Part shown: positions 15,915 through 24,000 of the stretch, piece after piece
Numbering within the stretch: position 1 is the first letter of the stretch
Layout of the letters: each line of letters opens with the position of its first letter
Source: a virus
IMG/VR virus record: IMGVR_UViG_3300032240_000412
Coordinates: 1 to 64,000 of that record
Length of the DNA stretch: 64,000 nucleotides
Strand: one strand, 5' to 3'
The notes under the pieces: generated by a model
What the model was told of the DNA's origin: nothing
Seen by the model: the letters and a program-made list of their open reading frames with translations, nothing else
Database searches by the model: none
Position numbers and translations under genes: made by a program

Positions 15915-18872
15915 TTAAAAGCTGTTGTTTACTAATTGTTGTGTCAGATCTTTGTGTCCGTCCAAGATGTTTACCATATCGTCCGTTTTGTCAAAACTCT
16001 TACGCATTAGTTCTTTTTGGTCATTCATCACACTGATTAACTGATCTACCTTGGCAATAAGTTCTGCGGTACCAGCTTTTTCAGATGACCCTATATCAGT
16101 TTTTTTGGCAGTTTGATTGTCATTACCAGTTAACTGCATGATTTTACTCATGCCTTGCTCAATGGCTTTTTGCATTTCAACTGGGTCAAACTGTTTACCA
16201 GCTTCAAAACCTGATGTGATTGCTTTCAGTGCAGGAAATGCATTTTCAAACGGTAAATTTGTTATGCCTTGAATTGCTTGATTCTTTATTGTATTAAACG
16301 TGTCTGTCAGTAACTCTACATTTTGTGATTGTGCTTTTTTGTCTTCAACAGACAAATCAGTGAATATTGATTTTATTCCAAGTGCTGTATTGTCAAACGC
16401 CGCACTATAGGCCGCAAACCCATTTTTAATAAAATCAATTGATCCTTTGGCTCCTGCACCTGCCGAACCAGGCTGTGTCACATTACCAACTACACGCTCA
16501 ATGCTGTTAGTTAGGTCGCTAAAGTAACTGCCCATGCCAGACATCAGCTGTCCTGGCATTTCACTTGCTAGTTTAATTCCGCCCTTGATGTCTACTGGAA
16601 TAGCCCTACCACCTGGTAGCGGCACAACTGCTTCTGTTCCGTGCAGTTCAACATTGTTGAATCCTTTTTCAGGACCTTCAATAACCCCACCAGTCTTCAT
16701 TTTGACTTTGCCGCCATTTTTTTCTTTTTCAGCAATAGCTTCACGTTCAGACTTTAGTCTTTCTTCCTGTGCTTTGACTACCAAATCACCAAGGAAGCTA
16801 AATCCTGTCAAGGATGCCGCAAAACCACCAACAGCTTCAACACCTCTAGCCAATCCATCTGCTAGTTTCTCAGTGGTAGTAGCAGTCTTATCAAATTTTT
16901 CTTCCACTTTGGCCGCGTCTTTGCTACGGTCTTTGCGATTTAAGTATTCTGTTTCAGACTTCTGACGTTCTACTTGTGCTTTATCTCCTAGGCCTGATAC
17001 TGCTTTACCAGTATCTGTCATGCCTATTGCACTTAATGCTTTGCCAATACCCTGTGGAATTGACTCTAGTGCTCCAGCAAAATACGACTGTGCCTTTTCC
17101 ATCATGGTCATATTGGCACGATTAGCGTCATCTGTTTTGGCTAAGTTTGCACTCACTGTGTCAGCGGCCAAGCCTAGTGCAACCATTTGATCGTGTACAC
17201 CTTTTAATACAGCATTTGCAATGCTAGCAAAATTAGTAATTACACCTGTAAGTTCTTTTTCTATTGCAATTTTTAATGCTTGTCCAGACTGTACTGCTTC
17301 AACATAAGACTTTGTTAATTCGTCCTGTGTCATTTTTGCTTCTTGAATTGATTTTTTACCTGCTTCCACTGATTCTTTAGTCTGTGCATTGGCCTGGTTC
17401 AATGAATCCAACATGCCTTTGGCAACATCGCCAAGTACGCCACCTGTAGCCATTGCGGCTTGCCCTAGTGCTTGCTGTGACAAAATACTCTGTTTAATTT
17501 GCTCACCATACTGAGCATTTAGGTTGGCGTTGGATTCAGCAGTTAATGCATTGTTCTGGAACAGGCCCAATGCGGCTTCACCCTTGGCTCTAGCTCCGGC
17601 TACCTGTGCTTCGTATATTGCGCCTTCTTTGTTAATAACTTCACCAAACACCACACGGTCACGGAAGTTTTTCTTTTCTAAGTCTGTCATTGTTGCCATA
17701 GCGGCATCAATTTGAGCACGTTGTTCAGGTGTCTTTTTAGCAAGTTCTTGTTGGAAAGCCAAAATTTGATTTTCGTTGCGAACTTGCTCTACTTTCTTTT
17801 TGGCATCTTCGCCTGTTAGTGAAGCAATCAAACGCAGGTTCTCTGCATACTTCTGTGTTTGTTCTGCCACTGCTTTATCGCTAACTGTTCCACCTGCACT
17901 TCTACGCATGTTAGCAATAACTTCTGCTGACATTGCGGCTTGTTCTTCAAAGCTGTAGCCTAGTTTAATCAATTGATTCTGTACGCCAGATGCCTTAAGC
18001 TCTTTACCAACTCGCCCAATCTGTTTAGCACCTTCAACAACGCCTATACCTGATTGAGCCAAATTGGTACTTGATGTTTTAAGTACTTCAGCGAATTGTG
18101 TAACTGTTAAGTTTGCATCATGTGCAGTATTACGTAGTCCTGTTAAACCATCAGCAAACATGGCACCTGCATTGGCAGATTCATTATAGGCTTTGGTTGT
18201 TTTTTCTAGTTCTTTGACTGCTACTTCAATACCAAACTTGGCAAGTTCGGTCATCTTTTCAGACACAAATCCTGCTATGCCTGCTAGTGCAGTCAATCCA
18301 ACACCAACTAAACGTGCCGGACCAGGAATCATAGTCAAAGCTGATCCTACTCCGCCAACAACCTTGCTTACACCTTGTACTGTATTGTTTGTCTGGTCTA
18401 AACTGGCAGTAGCAATATCCCCAGCCATCTGAAATCCACTGGCATCACTTTGAACCGCGTTTATTAATGCTTTGGCGCGAGCAATATTGTAATTTACTAG
18501 GCCTTTAACTAGTTCTGCTCCAGCGTCCATTGCTAGTTTTCTATACTGTTCGTTGGCCGCACGTCTCGACATTATGTCAAGCTGTGTTTGTAATCTCTGT
18601 CTGTGTACCGAATCTTCACCAGTTTCGCTAACTTCGTCAATGGTTTCTTGAAGTCTATTTAAATCCCCAATGACATTGCTAAAACTGCCACCAGAGCGTT
18701 TGATCTGCTTGTCTAAATTCTTAAGTTGACGGTCAGCATCTTCGACTGCCTGCCCAGAATCGTCAAATCCGTCTACCAGACGCTTGGTAGCTTTTATCAT
18801 GTCCTCCGTAGAAGTGTTGTATCGTTTGATAAACTCTTCTAATTTCCGGATATCATCATTCTCTAATGCCAT
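15915..18872 (-). CDS. Tail tape measure protein (gp29-like role), 985 aa
   Basis: Long helical protein expected to set tail length and travel with the hub into the host envelope. The first ~120 residues are coiled-coil (DADRQLKNLDKQIKRSGG). A hydrophobic, Gly/Ala-rich stretch at ~165-215 (VGGVGSALTMIPGPARLVGV then GLTALAGIAGFVSEKMTEL) and further Ala-rich helices are typical of tape measures. Near residue 735 a KMKTGGVIEGPEKGFN...LHGTEAVVPLPGGRAIPV segment is the classic tape-measure motif (GG...G...ExVVPL..G). If the usual ~1.5 Å per residue rule applied to the whole chain, tail length would be near 150 nm. Exact late promoter TATAAATA lies upstream. Confidence 0.88.
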   Translation of the reverse strand: MALENDDIRKLEEFIKRYNTSTEDMIKATKRLVDGFDDSGQAVEDADRQLKNLDKQIKRSGGSFSNVIGDLNRLQETIDEVSETGEDSVHRQRLQTQLDIMSRRAANEQYRKLAMDAGAELVKGLVNYNIARAKALINAVQSDASGFQMAGDIATASLDQTNNTVQGVSKVVGGVGSALTMIPGPARLVGVGLTALAGIAGFVSEKMTELAKFGIEVAVKELEKTTKAYNESANAGAMFADGLTGLRNTAHDANLTVTQFAEVLKTSSTNLAQSGIGVVEGAKQIGRVGKELKASGVQNQLIKLGYSFEEQAAMSAEVIANMRRSAGGTVSDKAVAEQTQKYAENLRLIASLTGEDAKKKVEQVRNENQILAFQQELAKKTPEQRAQIDAAMATMTDLEKKNFRDRVVFGEVINKEGAIYEAQVAGARAKGEAALGLFQNNALTAESNANLNAQYGEQIKQSILSQQALGQAAMATGGVLGDVAKGMLDSLNQANAQTKESVEAGKKSIQEAKMTQDELTKSYVEAVQSGQALKIAIEKELTGVITNFASIANAVLKGVHDQMVALGLAADTVSANLAKTDDANRANMTMMEKAQSYFAGALESIPQGIGKALSAIGMTDTGKAVSGLGDKAQVERQKSETEYLNRKDRSKDAAKVEEKFDKTATTTEKLADGLARGVEAVGGFAASLTGFSFLGDLVVKAQEERLKSEREAIAEKEKNGGKVKMKTGGVIEGPEKGFNNVELHGTEAVVPLPGGRAIPVDIKGGIKLASEMPGQLMSGMGSYFSDLTNSIERVVGNVTQPGSAGAGAKGSIDFIKNGFAAYSAAFDNTALGIKSIFTDLSVEDKKAQSQNVELLTDTFNTIKNQAIQGITNLPFENAFPALKAITSGFEAGKQFDPVEMQKAIEQGMSKIMQLTGNDNQTAKKTDIGSSEKAGTAELIAKVDQLISVMNDQKELMRKSFDKTDDMVNILDGHKDLTQQLVNNSF

Positions 18873-18883
18873 GGTTTTTTACC

Positions 18884-18891
18884 TATAAATA
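18884..18891 (+). promoter_or_regulatory. T4-type late promoter TATAAATA for gp26
   Basis: Exact TATAAATA on the plus strand, 35 nt upstream of ATG 18927. It is interleaved with the minus-strand late promoter at 18908-18915, so the two divergent late transcripts would start at almost the same base pair. Confidence 0.75.
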
Positions 18892-18907
18892 AACTAGTAC
18901 TCAATTA

Positions 18908-18915
18908 TATTTATA
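18908..18915 (-). promoter_or_regulatory. T4-type late promoter TATAAATA for the tape measure gene
   Basis: Exact TATAAATA on the minus strand (TATTTATA on plus), 35 nt upstream of the tape-measure ATG at 18872. Confidence 0.75.
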
Positions 18916-18926
18916 GGAATCAAAAT

Positions 18927-19769
18927 ATGGAAAATAAAGCCATGAACCCACTTGCCAAGCATTTTAGACAGCCCAAGCTGTATTTGCCGTTGCCCAGCAA
19001 AGGTGAATTCTGGGAAGCAGGATCAATTGATTTACCCGAATCAGGTGAAATACCAATTTACCCCATGACTGCTAAAGATGAAATTACGCTACGCACACCC
19101 GATGCTGTGTTGAACGGATTAGGCACAGTTAGTGTCATACATAGTTGCTGTCCAAACATTCAAGACGCATGGAAAATGCCCAGCATTGATCTAGATGCTG
19201 TACTGATTGCAATTCGTATTGCCAGTTATGGCGAGTATATGTCTTTTGCTACCAAGTGTCCAAAATGCAGTACTGAACACGATTACGATGCTGATATGCG
19301 TATTGTGCTAGACAGTATTAAAAAGCCCGACTATGCTACTCCGTTAGTAGTAGAAAACATGCAGATCAAAATTCGTCCGCAAAGTTACTTCAGTGCCAAT
19401 GCCACAAGTCAAATTCAATTTGAAGAACAGCGTATTATTCGTGCCATGAACGAAGATACACCGGATGATATCAAAAGCAAAAAATTCCAGTCACACCTGA
19501 ATGCATTGGTTGATTTGAATATCAAGACATTGGCAGACAGTACTGAGTCAATTACCATTGGTGCAGAAGTTGTAACTGACAAAGCATTTTTAACTGAGTT
19601 CTATCAAAACTGCGACACCAGTGTAATCAAACTAGTTCAAGCACGGTTGGCAGACATTGCCAAACAGGCCTCAATTCCAGCCATTGATGTCAGATGTGAC
19701 AACTGCGAAAATGAATTCAAAGTAGACATTACATTTGAGTACGCAAGTTTTTTCGCCAACGGCTCTTGA
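18927..19769 (+). CDS. 26: Baseplate hub assembly protein gp26-like
   Basis: 280-residue protein of the T4 gp26 type. The N-terminal block (YLPLPSKGEFWEAG, then SGEIPIYPMTAKDEITLRTP, residues ~19-59) is the family signature. Two CxxC pairs, Cys111/Cys114 (TKCPKCSTEH) and Cys257/Cys260 (VRCDNCENEF), should bind one zinc. gp26 family proteins are involved in baseplate hub formation. It is transcribed divergently from the tape measure gene, which fits a hub-tail module. AGGA ribosome-binding site precedes ATG 18927; Met6 is a possible alternative start. Confidence 0.85.
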   Translation: MENKAMNPLAKHFRQPKLYLPLPSKGEFWEAGSIDLPESGEIPIYPMTAKDEITLRTPDAVLNGLGTVSVIHSCCPNIQDAWKMPSIDLDAVLIAIRIASYGEYMSFATKCPKCSTEHDYDADMRIVLDSIKKPDYATPLVVENMQIKIRPQSYFSANATSQIQFEEQRIIRAMNEDTPDDIKSKKFQSHLNALVDLNIKTLADSTESITIGAEVVTDKAFLTEFYQNCDTSVIKLVQARLADIAKQASIPAIDVRCDNCENEFKVDITFEYASFFANGS

Positions 19770-19984
19770 GTCTAGATAACGATCAAATCGTTAGCTTACT
19801 TGAACAATACGAAAATGAGTCAAGAGCCATAAGAGAAGAAGCAATGAGAAACTCGTGGTACATGCGTGGCGGACTTTCTTATGAAACAGCACTAGAACTC
19901 AGCCCAGACGAACGCAAGATAGTAGCCAAGATTATCAAAGAAAATCTTGAAACTACCAAAAAAGCCAATCTACCATTCTTTTAA
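19766..19984 (+). CDS. Small gp26 partner protein, 72 aa (TTG start)
   Basis: Conserved-looking helical protein with RNSWYMRGGLSYETALELSP then DERKIVAKIIKENLETTKKA, a pattern I associate with the small gene that follows gp26 in T4-like phages. It might correspond functionally to a hub assembly factor such as gp51, but I cannot confirm that name. The start is TTG at 19766-19768, interlocked with the gp26 stop TGA (TTGA), which indicates translational coupling like the usual ATGA. No ATG exists before residue 27. Confidence 0.7.
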   Translation: MSLDNDQIVSLLEQYENESRAIREEAMRNSWYMRGGLSYETALELSPDERKIVAKIIKENLETTKKANLPFF

Positions 19985-19987
19985 ATT

Positions 19988-20377
19988 ATGTCACAGACAG
20001 TATACGCACCGGTCAGCATAGGAGAGTTGATTGATAAAATCACAATCCTGGAAATTAAATCTAAAAATGCAGAGCAACGCAATGACTACAGCAAACTTGC
20101 TAATATTACTACAGAGCTGTTGTTATTGAACAATATTTTAAGTAACTTGGATATTCCTGAGCAAGTGACACAGCTAAGACAGCATCTGCTTGATGTCAAT
20201 GGTGAACTTTGGAATATTGAAGATGCCAAACGTCAATGCGAAGTAGCACAGACATTTGATGAAAAGTTTATTCAATTGGCTAGATCTGTTTATCTTAAAA
20301 ACGATCTACGTGCAACACTTAAAAAACAAATCAATCATTTAACCAATAGTGCAATAGTAGAAGAAAAGATTTATTAA
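19988..20377 (+). CDS. DUF6165-like protein, 129 aa
   Basis: Residues 6-25 (YAPVSIGELIDKITILEIK) and the later blocks LWNIEDAKRQCE, FDEKFIQLARSVYLKND and LRATLKKQINHLTNSAIVEE then KIY match the pattern I know as DUF6165, a cellular family of unknown function often found near glycosyltransferase or LPS-synthesis genes. It is 3 nt after the gp26 partner and before a terminator, so it appears to be expressed with late baseplate genes although it is not an obvious virion protein. Assignment is from motif memory; function unknown. Confidence 0.75.
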   Translation: MSQTVYAPVSIGELIDKITILEIKSKNAEQRNDYSKLANITTELLLLNNILSNLDIPEQVTQLRQHLLDVNGELWNIEDAKRQCEVAQTFDEKFIQLARSVYLKNDLRATLKKQINHLTNSAIVEEKIY

Positions 20378-20385
20378 CTCTTTTG

Positions 20386-20432
20386 AGACTTACTACGTAA
20401 GTCTATTGATTCGCTTTGCTCATCAATTTTTT
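20386..20432 (+). terminator. Probable terminator of the gp26 operon
   Basis: Two consecutive hairpins follow the stop at 20377: AGACTTAC-TAC-GTAAGTCT (20386-20404, perfect 8 bp) and ATTGAT-11 nt-ATCAAT (20405-20427) directly followed by six T. The second with its T run is a plausible intrinsic terminator. Confidence 0.6.
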
Positions 20433-20787
20433 CTTCTTTAAGTATCATCTAGATTAATTGGTCATAATTCACCCTCTACGGGTGAATTAACTTTGCATCA
20501 TCTGAGTAGCACAGTCATCTATTCTAAAGAGATTTATACTTACGTATAACGGAGGCGGTTGACCGGTACCCCCTACTCTAGCTTCACATGTCAACGGAAC
20601 CCTAGTAATCCGGAATAGACCCAAATCCTATAAGCTGAGGTTGTATCTTTTTCACATTGCCTCGACCTTTTCAGCCTGAAGTTAGCTTTTTTCTTGCAAC
20701 GCACTAGTCTAACGGCACAGCCCTACCTGTACAATCTCAAAGTGAGTCGAGGTACCCCGACCAAACAAAGTTGCTATGTGATGTAAA
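20433..20787. ncRNA. Gene-free stretch, candidate structured RNA (strand unknown)
   Basis: The 410-nt gap 20378-20787 between convergent operons has no convincing open frame. After the terminator, 20551-20760 has about 49% GC, well above its surroundings, and several complementary pairs: CCTCGAC 20660-20666 with GTCGAGG 20746-20752, GTTGAC 20558-20563 with GTCAAC 20590-20595, GTTAG 20681-20685 with CTAAC 20709-20713, TTATAC-TTAC-GTATAA hairpin at 20534-20549, and TTCACCC/GGGTGAA around 20468-20488. I looked for tmRNA, RNase P, tRNA and group I intron signatures and recognised none. It may encode a structured RNA or simply be a spacer with a remnant element. Confidence 0.3.
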
Positions 20788-21573
20788 TTAGTTTAAACGG
20801 AGAAACAGATTGCCTGAGAGTGCTAGTAGACAGTAACGTTCGATGCGATCTAAAGTTGTGTCTTGGTAATTGTAATTTTGAGTTGTGACGTAGTGTCTAA
20901 AGTTTGCCGATGGTATGTATTCGGTATTACGTTCTAGCCATGTGGTGTAGTAAGTTTTGCAATCGTTGGAGATGAGGAAGCCTAGATGTTCTAAATTAGA
21001 TTTTAAGTGATGCCAATTTGATAGTATTGTGTCTGTGAGTAAAAATTTTGTAGTTTTAAAGTTCCGAAGGTTTTCGATATTTTTCACTGCTACGTTGTAA
21101 GTTTCGTAATCTAGTGCTTCCTGTGAGTACTTATCATTTGACCTCAGTGCCAAATGTAATTTGTTATTACTATCTAGCTCGTTGCGCCAAACTCTTTTTG
21201 CCATGTGTGATTTAACTATAAATGCAAAATACGGCCAACTGGGCTGTATATCAATTATGTTAAATTCGTTGAAGTCATTTAAAAAGCCATGAAATCGAAA
21301 AATATAGTGTTGTTGTTCTGCGTTTAGTTGTCTTAGTGTGTTTAAAATTTTATCTCTTACTGTAACATCTTCGTAGTCAGTCATTCTACCTGTTAGGGCA
21401 ACAAGCTCAGGATACTGCTCTGCAAGCTCGTTAAATCCTGTGACAGTACGCCCAGTTTCTGCAAATTCTTTAAAAGCTATACAGGATTTTAGTGTTGGGT
21501 CAGAATCCAGTATTATTTTTAATACAGTATCCCCGCCGCCACCACCGGGCCAGCGCAGTAATGTTACAGCCAT
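20788..21573 (-). CDS. Putative sulfotransferase-like protein, 261 aa
   Basis: Last gene of the gp55-gp47-gp46 operon. The N-terminus LLRWPGGGGGDTVLKIILDS has a Gly-rich loop after a beta strand, resembling a nucleotide (PAPS)-binding loop, and the C-terminal half (KFLLTDTILSNWHHLKSNLE then HLGFLISNDCKTYYTTWLE) resembles the region of sulfotransferases where the chain reads 'y.dll.d....l..l..fLg'. No classical PxSGT motif is present, so this is weak similarity. Its ATG overlaps the nuclease stop (TAATG). Could be another P-loop family or an unrelated protein. Confidence 0.6.
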   Translation of the reverse strand: MAVTLLRWPGGGGGDTVLKIILDSDPTLKSCIAFKEFAETGRTVTGFNELAEQYPELVALTGRMTDYEDVTVRDKILNTLRQLNAEQQHYIFRFHGFLNDFNEFNIIDIQPSWPYFAFIVKSHMAKRVWRNELDSNNKLHLALRSNDKYSQEALDYETYNVAVKNIENLRNFKTTKFLLTDTILSNWHHLKSNLEHLGFLISNDCKTYYTTWLERNTEYIPSANFRHYVTTQNYNYQDTTLDRIERYCLLALSGNLFLRLN

Positions 21574-22079
21574 TATTTACAGCGATCCTTTACAGCGTCA
21601 CTGTTATATTTCCAAAATTCATCGTAATCTTGTAACCACCAAGTGCCGTGCTTGATACTGTTATAGATACTGTAGTTCTGCTCTGGGGCAATTACAGGAT
21701 CTTGTGTGGCAATAAACTTGCCTTTACGGTTGAATTTCATGATTAAAATACTAAAATCGCCAGGATCTGCTACCTCTAGCAGTTGACCTAGCCACGACTC
21801 TAGTATCTTAACTTCTCCTGAATACAGTTGATGAAACGGAAAATCAGCATAGCTCTTGCACTCGGCATTGAACTTTGGAAAACTTTGTCCAGGAACAATG
21901 TCGCCTTTGAAGTTTCGAATTTGGCCTTCGTGTAAAAACTCCTTACGAAAATTATTTTTACCCCCAACATACGCACCAGAACCTGGTACACGGATAAACT
22001 TTTCTCCGTATAGTGCTGTTAAGTGATCTGCAACTTGGCGTTCCCAAGCATTGCCTTTGGCCTTTTGTGGACTTGTCAT
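21573..22079 (-). CDS. PD-(D/E)XK nuclease, resolvase-like, 168 aa
   Basis: Small nuclease of the PD-(D/E)XK fold. The N-terminal helix KGNAWERQVADHLTALYG is typical of Holliday-junction-resolvase-like and MRR-like proteins, and the catalytic core is KGDIVPG (Asp60) followed by FNAECKSY (Glu73, Lys75). Residues GSGAYVGGKNNFRKEF between them could bind DNA. It may act in recombination-linked DNA repair or packaging junction resolution together with gp46/gp47 made from the same operon. It has ATGA-type overlap with the upstream radical SAM gene. Confidence 0.75.
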   Translation of the reverse strand: MTSPQKAKGNAWERQVADHLTALYGEKFIRVPGSGAYVGGKNNFRKEFLHEGQIRNFKGDIVPGQSFPKFNAECKSYADFPFHQLYSGEVKILESWLGQLLEVADPGDFSILIMKFNRKGKFIATQDPVIAPEQNYSIYNSIKHGTWWLQDYDEFWKYNSDAVKDRCK

Positions 22080-22957
22080 ATACTGTAATTAGCTAATTCA
22101 ATTTCACGTTGCCATTGATTTGAAAAACTGGTTTTGCCTGCTCGAGTACCACAAGTTGATTGACATACTGGATCAGGGTTAGTAGTCCAACTGGATTTTA
22201 ATTGATCAAACCATTGTACCAAATTGGGATTGTGGTTGTCTATGCCTTGCCAACAGCAAGGATGCCAACGACCACGTGCATCAACATATAAACTTTGTTC
22301 TTTTAATGCATGACATGCTATATCAACGGATTCCACAACAGGATCTTGCCAGCCCTTTGGCGGCTTGATCCACTCAACTGGTATGCTATTATGTCGCTTA
22401 CTCACTTTGGCTCTAAACCATTTAAAGCCCAACTGTTTGGCAAGTTGGGCACAAGCATCAACTTGATGTTCGTTGTGTTCAAAAACCAACATGTCCCAAT
22501 GGGCTGATCCGCCTTTGTTAATAAATGTCTTGGCATTGTTCATTAGCTTGGGCCAAAGCACACGGCGTCGATAAATCTCGTTGGTATCTTCTAGGCCATC
22601 TATGCTAAAAACCACATAGTCGTTGGGTCGATTAAACACTGTGGCCAATTCTTCCCACCAGAACATATCTCGCAATGCACCGTTGCTGTTCATGCCCAGG
22701 GTAATGTTGGGATTAAGTTTTCTAAAATATCGACATATTTCAATGGTGTCACGTGCGGCGGCCGGATCTCCGTAGTTGCCACACATAAACATCTTGTCTA
22801 ACTGTTTAATAAATTCCGCAGGAAACATCTGCTTGACTGCGTCTATACTTAACTCGCTGGGAATAAACTTGCCGTAGGTTCTTGGACATTGTGGGCATTC
22901 GGCCTGACACAACGTAGTTGGTTCTAAATGTAAAACTCTAATGTTGCTCATAATCAT
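22076..22957 (-). CDS. Radical SAM enzyme with C-terminal Cys cluster, 293 aa
   Basis: Cys17, Cys21 and Cys24 (LCQAECPQCPR) form the CxxxCxxC site for the 4Fe-4S cluster that cleaves S-adenosylmethionine. A substrate-loop segment FMCGNYGDPAAARDTIEICR replaces the usual GGEP, as in SPASM-type enzymes, and MNSNGALR and FSIDGLEDTNEIYRR are TIM-barrel strands. The last ~75 residues contain CHALKEQS, HPCCWQG, CQSTCGTR, matching a SPASM-type auxiliary cluster region. Such proteins modify peptides or small molecules; the substrate here is unknown. ATGA overlaps on both sides place it in the gp46 operon. Confidence 0.88.
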   Translation of the reverse strand: MIMSNIRVLHLEPTTLCQAECPQCPRTYGKFIPSELSIDAVKQMFPAEFIKQLDKMFMCGNYGDPAAARDTIEICRYFRKLNPNITLGMNSNGALRDMFWWEELATVFNRPNDYVVFSIDGLEDTNEIYRRRVLWPKLMNNAKTFINKGGSAHWDMLVFEHNEHQVDACAQLAKQLGFKWFRAKVSKRHNSIPVEWIKPPKGWQDPVVESVDIACHALKEQSLYVDARGRWHPCCWQGIDNHNPNLVQWFDQLKSSWTTNPDPVCQSTCGTRAGKTSFSNQWQREIELANYSI

Positions 22958-24000
22958 TTAATAAACTTTGGTATACGCAAATCTGTATGATGTGTGCATC
23001 GCTCTTGCTCACATACAACAGGCGCAGTTGGCCATACTATGGTATCGTTGTGCAAATTACCAAGATAACTTTGATTGCACAATGCAATAGTTGTTTCGCC
23101 ATCGGGTCTAATATGTAAACTGTTAACACCAGCATAACAGGTCCAGCCCTTGGACTTGGTCACAGCACTGTTGATCAACTCTGTTGAATGAGCATATTCA
23201 ACAGTACCGTCGTTCCAAATACCAATAACATCTTTGTCATCAGTTTGGAAATTAACATTATCTCTAATAAACTCCAATTCTTCTTTGGAATAGTACTGTT
23301 CCATGTAATAATCAAAGTTGGTCAACAAGATCTTCTTGCTATCGTAAAGTCCATGTATGTTGGCTTTTTCGCCAGGACGAACAACATGAACAATATTGGG
23401 TTTGATCTGCGGATTAATCACTTTGTAGATAACGTTGGCTTCAGCCAACTTTAATACGTTACCGGCCTGTTGTACAATATCCAGCTGTCCTGCTTCCAGC
23501 ATCAAAATAGCTTTAACTCGTCCTGGACCATATTCTCTGGTCAGCGAAATTATTTTTTCAACTTTTTCAGCAACAGAGCTGTGTAAGTTTTCAAAGTGTA
23601 TGCTTAGGTTCAAATCATGTACATAATTGCTGGACATAACCCTGTGATATATTTTTAACGGAGCACTGGTGTTGGATGCAATACTGCATTGTGCAGTAGA
23701 ACTTAGAGATTTTAAATGTTTCAAAAACTCAGGCAAGTCTTTGACAATAAATGGTTCGCCACCGGTAAAGTCATAGTATATTTGTTTGTTAATACCAGTT
23801 GCATACTGGTGCAACTTATTGGCCTGTTCTATTAGAAACTCTACAGTTGGTATGTCGCTAACATTGTCATGATAGGCCGCAGAACAATAACTACAATCAT
23901 AATTGCAACGTATTAGCATACGCCACAGTATTTCAATGTAGTGTGTTCTTGGGCGAGTCATGTTAGCCATGCGCCCACTAATAGCCATTAGTTTTTTCAT
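22954..24000 (-). CDS. Radical SAM enzyme, 348 aa
   Basis: Cys32, Cys36 and Cys39 (RCNYDCSYCSA) give the canonical CxxxCxxC motif, and YYDFTGGEPFIVKDLPEFLK (about residues 75-94) is the SAM-binding GGEP strand. SNTSAPLKIY and LNLSIHFENLHSSVAEKVEK follow as barrel strands. C-terminal cysteines (GWTCYAG, ALCNQSYLGN, CEQERCTHH) could ligate an auxiliary cluster, as in twitch or SPASM domains. The gene overlaps gp46 by ATGA and the next radical SAM gene likewise. Substrate unknown. Confidence 0.9.
   Translation of the reverse strand: MKKLMAISGRMANMTRPRTHYIEILWRMLIRCNYDCSYCSAAYHDNVSDIPTVEFLIEQANKLHQYATGINKQIYYDFTGGEPFIVKDLPEFLKHLKSLSSTAQCSIASNTSAPLKIYHRVMSSNYVHDLNLSIHFENLHSSVAEKVEKIISLTREYGPGRVKAILMLEAGQLDIVQQAGNVLKLAEANVIYKVINPQIKPNIVHVVRPGEKANIHGLYDSKKILLTNFDYYMEQYYSKEELEFIRDNVNFQTDDKDVIGIWNDGTVEYAHSTELINSAVTKSKGWTCYAGVNSLHIRPDGETTIALCNQSYLGNLHNDTIVWPTAPVVCEQERCTHHTDLRIPKFIK

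Noticed and set aside
20433-20787. tmRNA, RNase P RNA, tRNA or group I intron
   Set aside because: I compared both strands with remembered signatures (tRNA-like ends, Ala-rich tag frame, conserved P4 or P7 segments) and found no match; kept only as unclassified.
20788-21573. P-loop kinase from the GGGGG loop
   Set aside because: The Gly run lacks the Lys-Ser/Thr of a Walker A motif, and no Walker B is visible; a sulfotransferase-like fold is a slightly better though weak fit.
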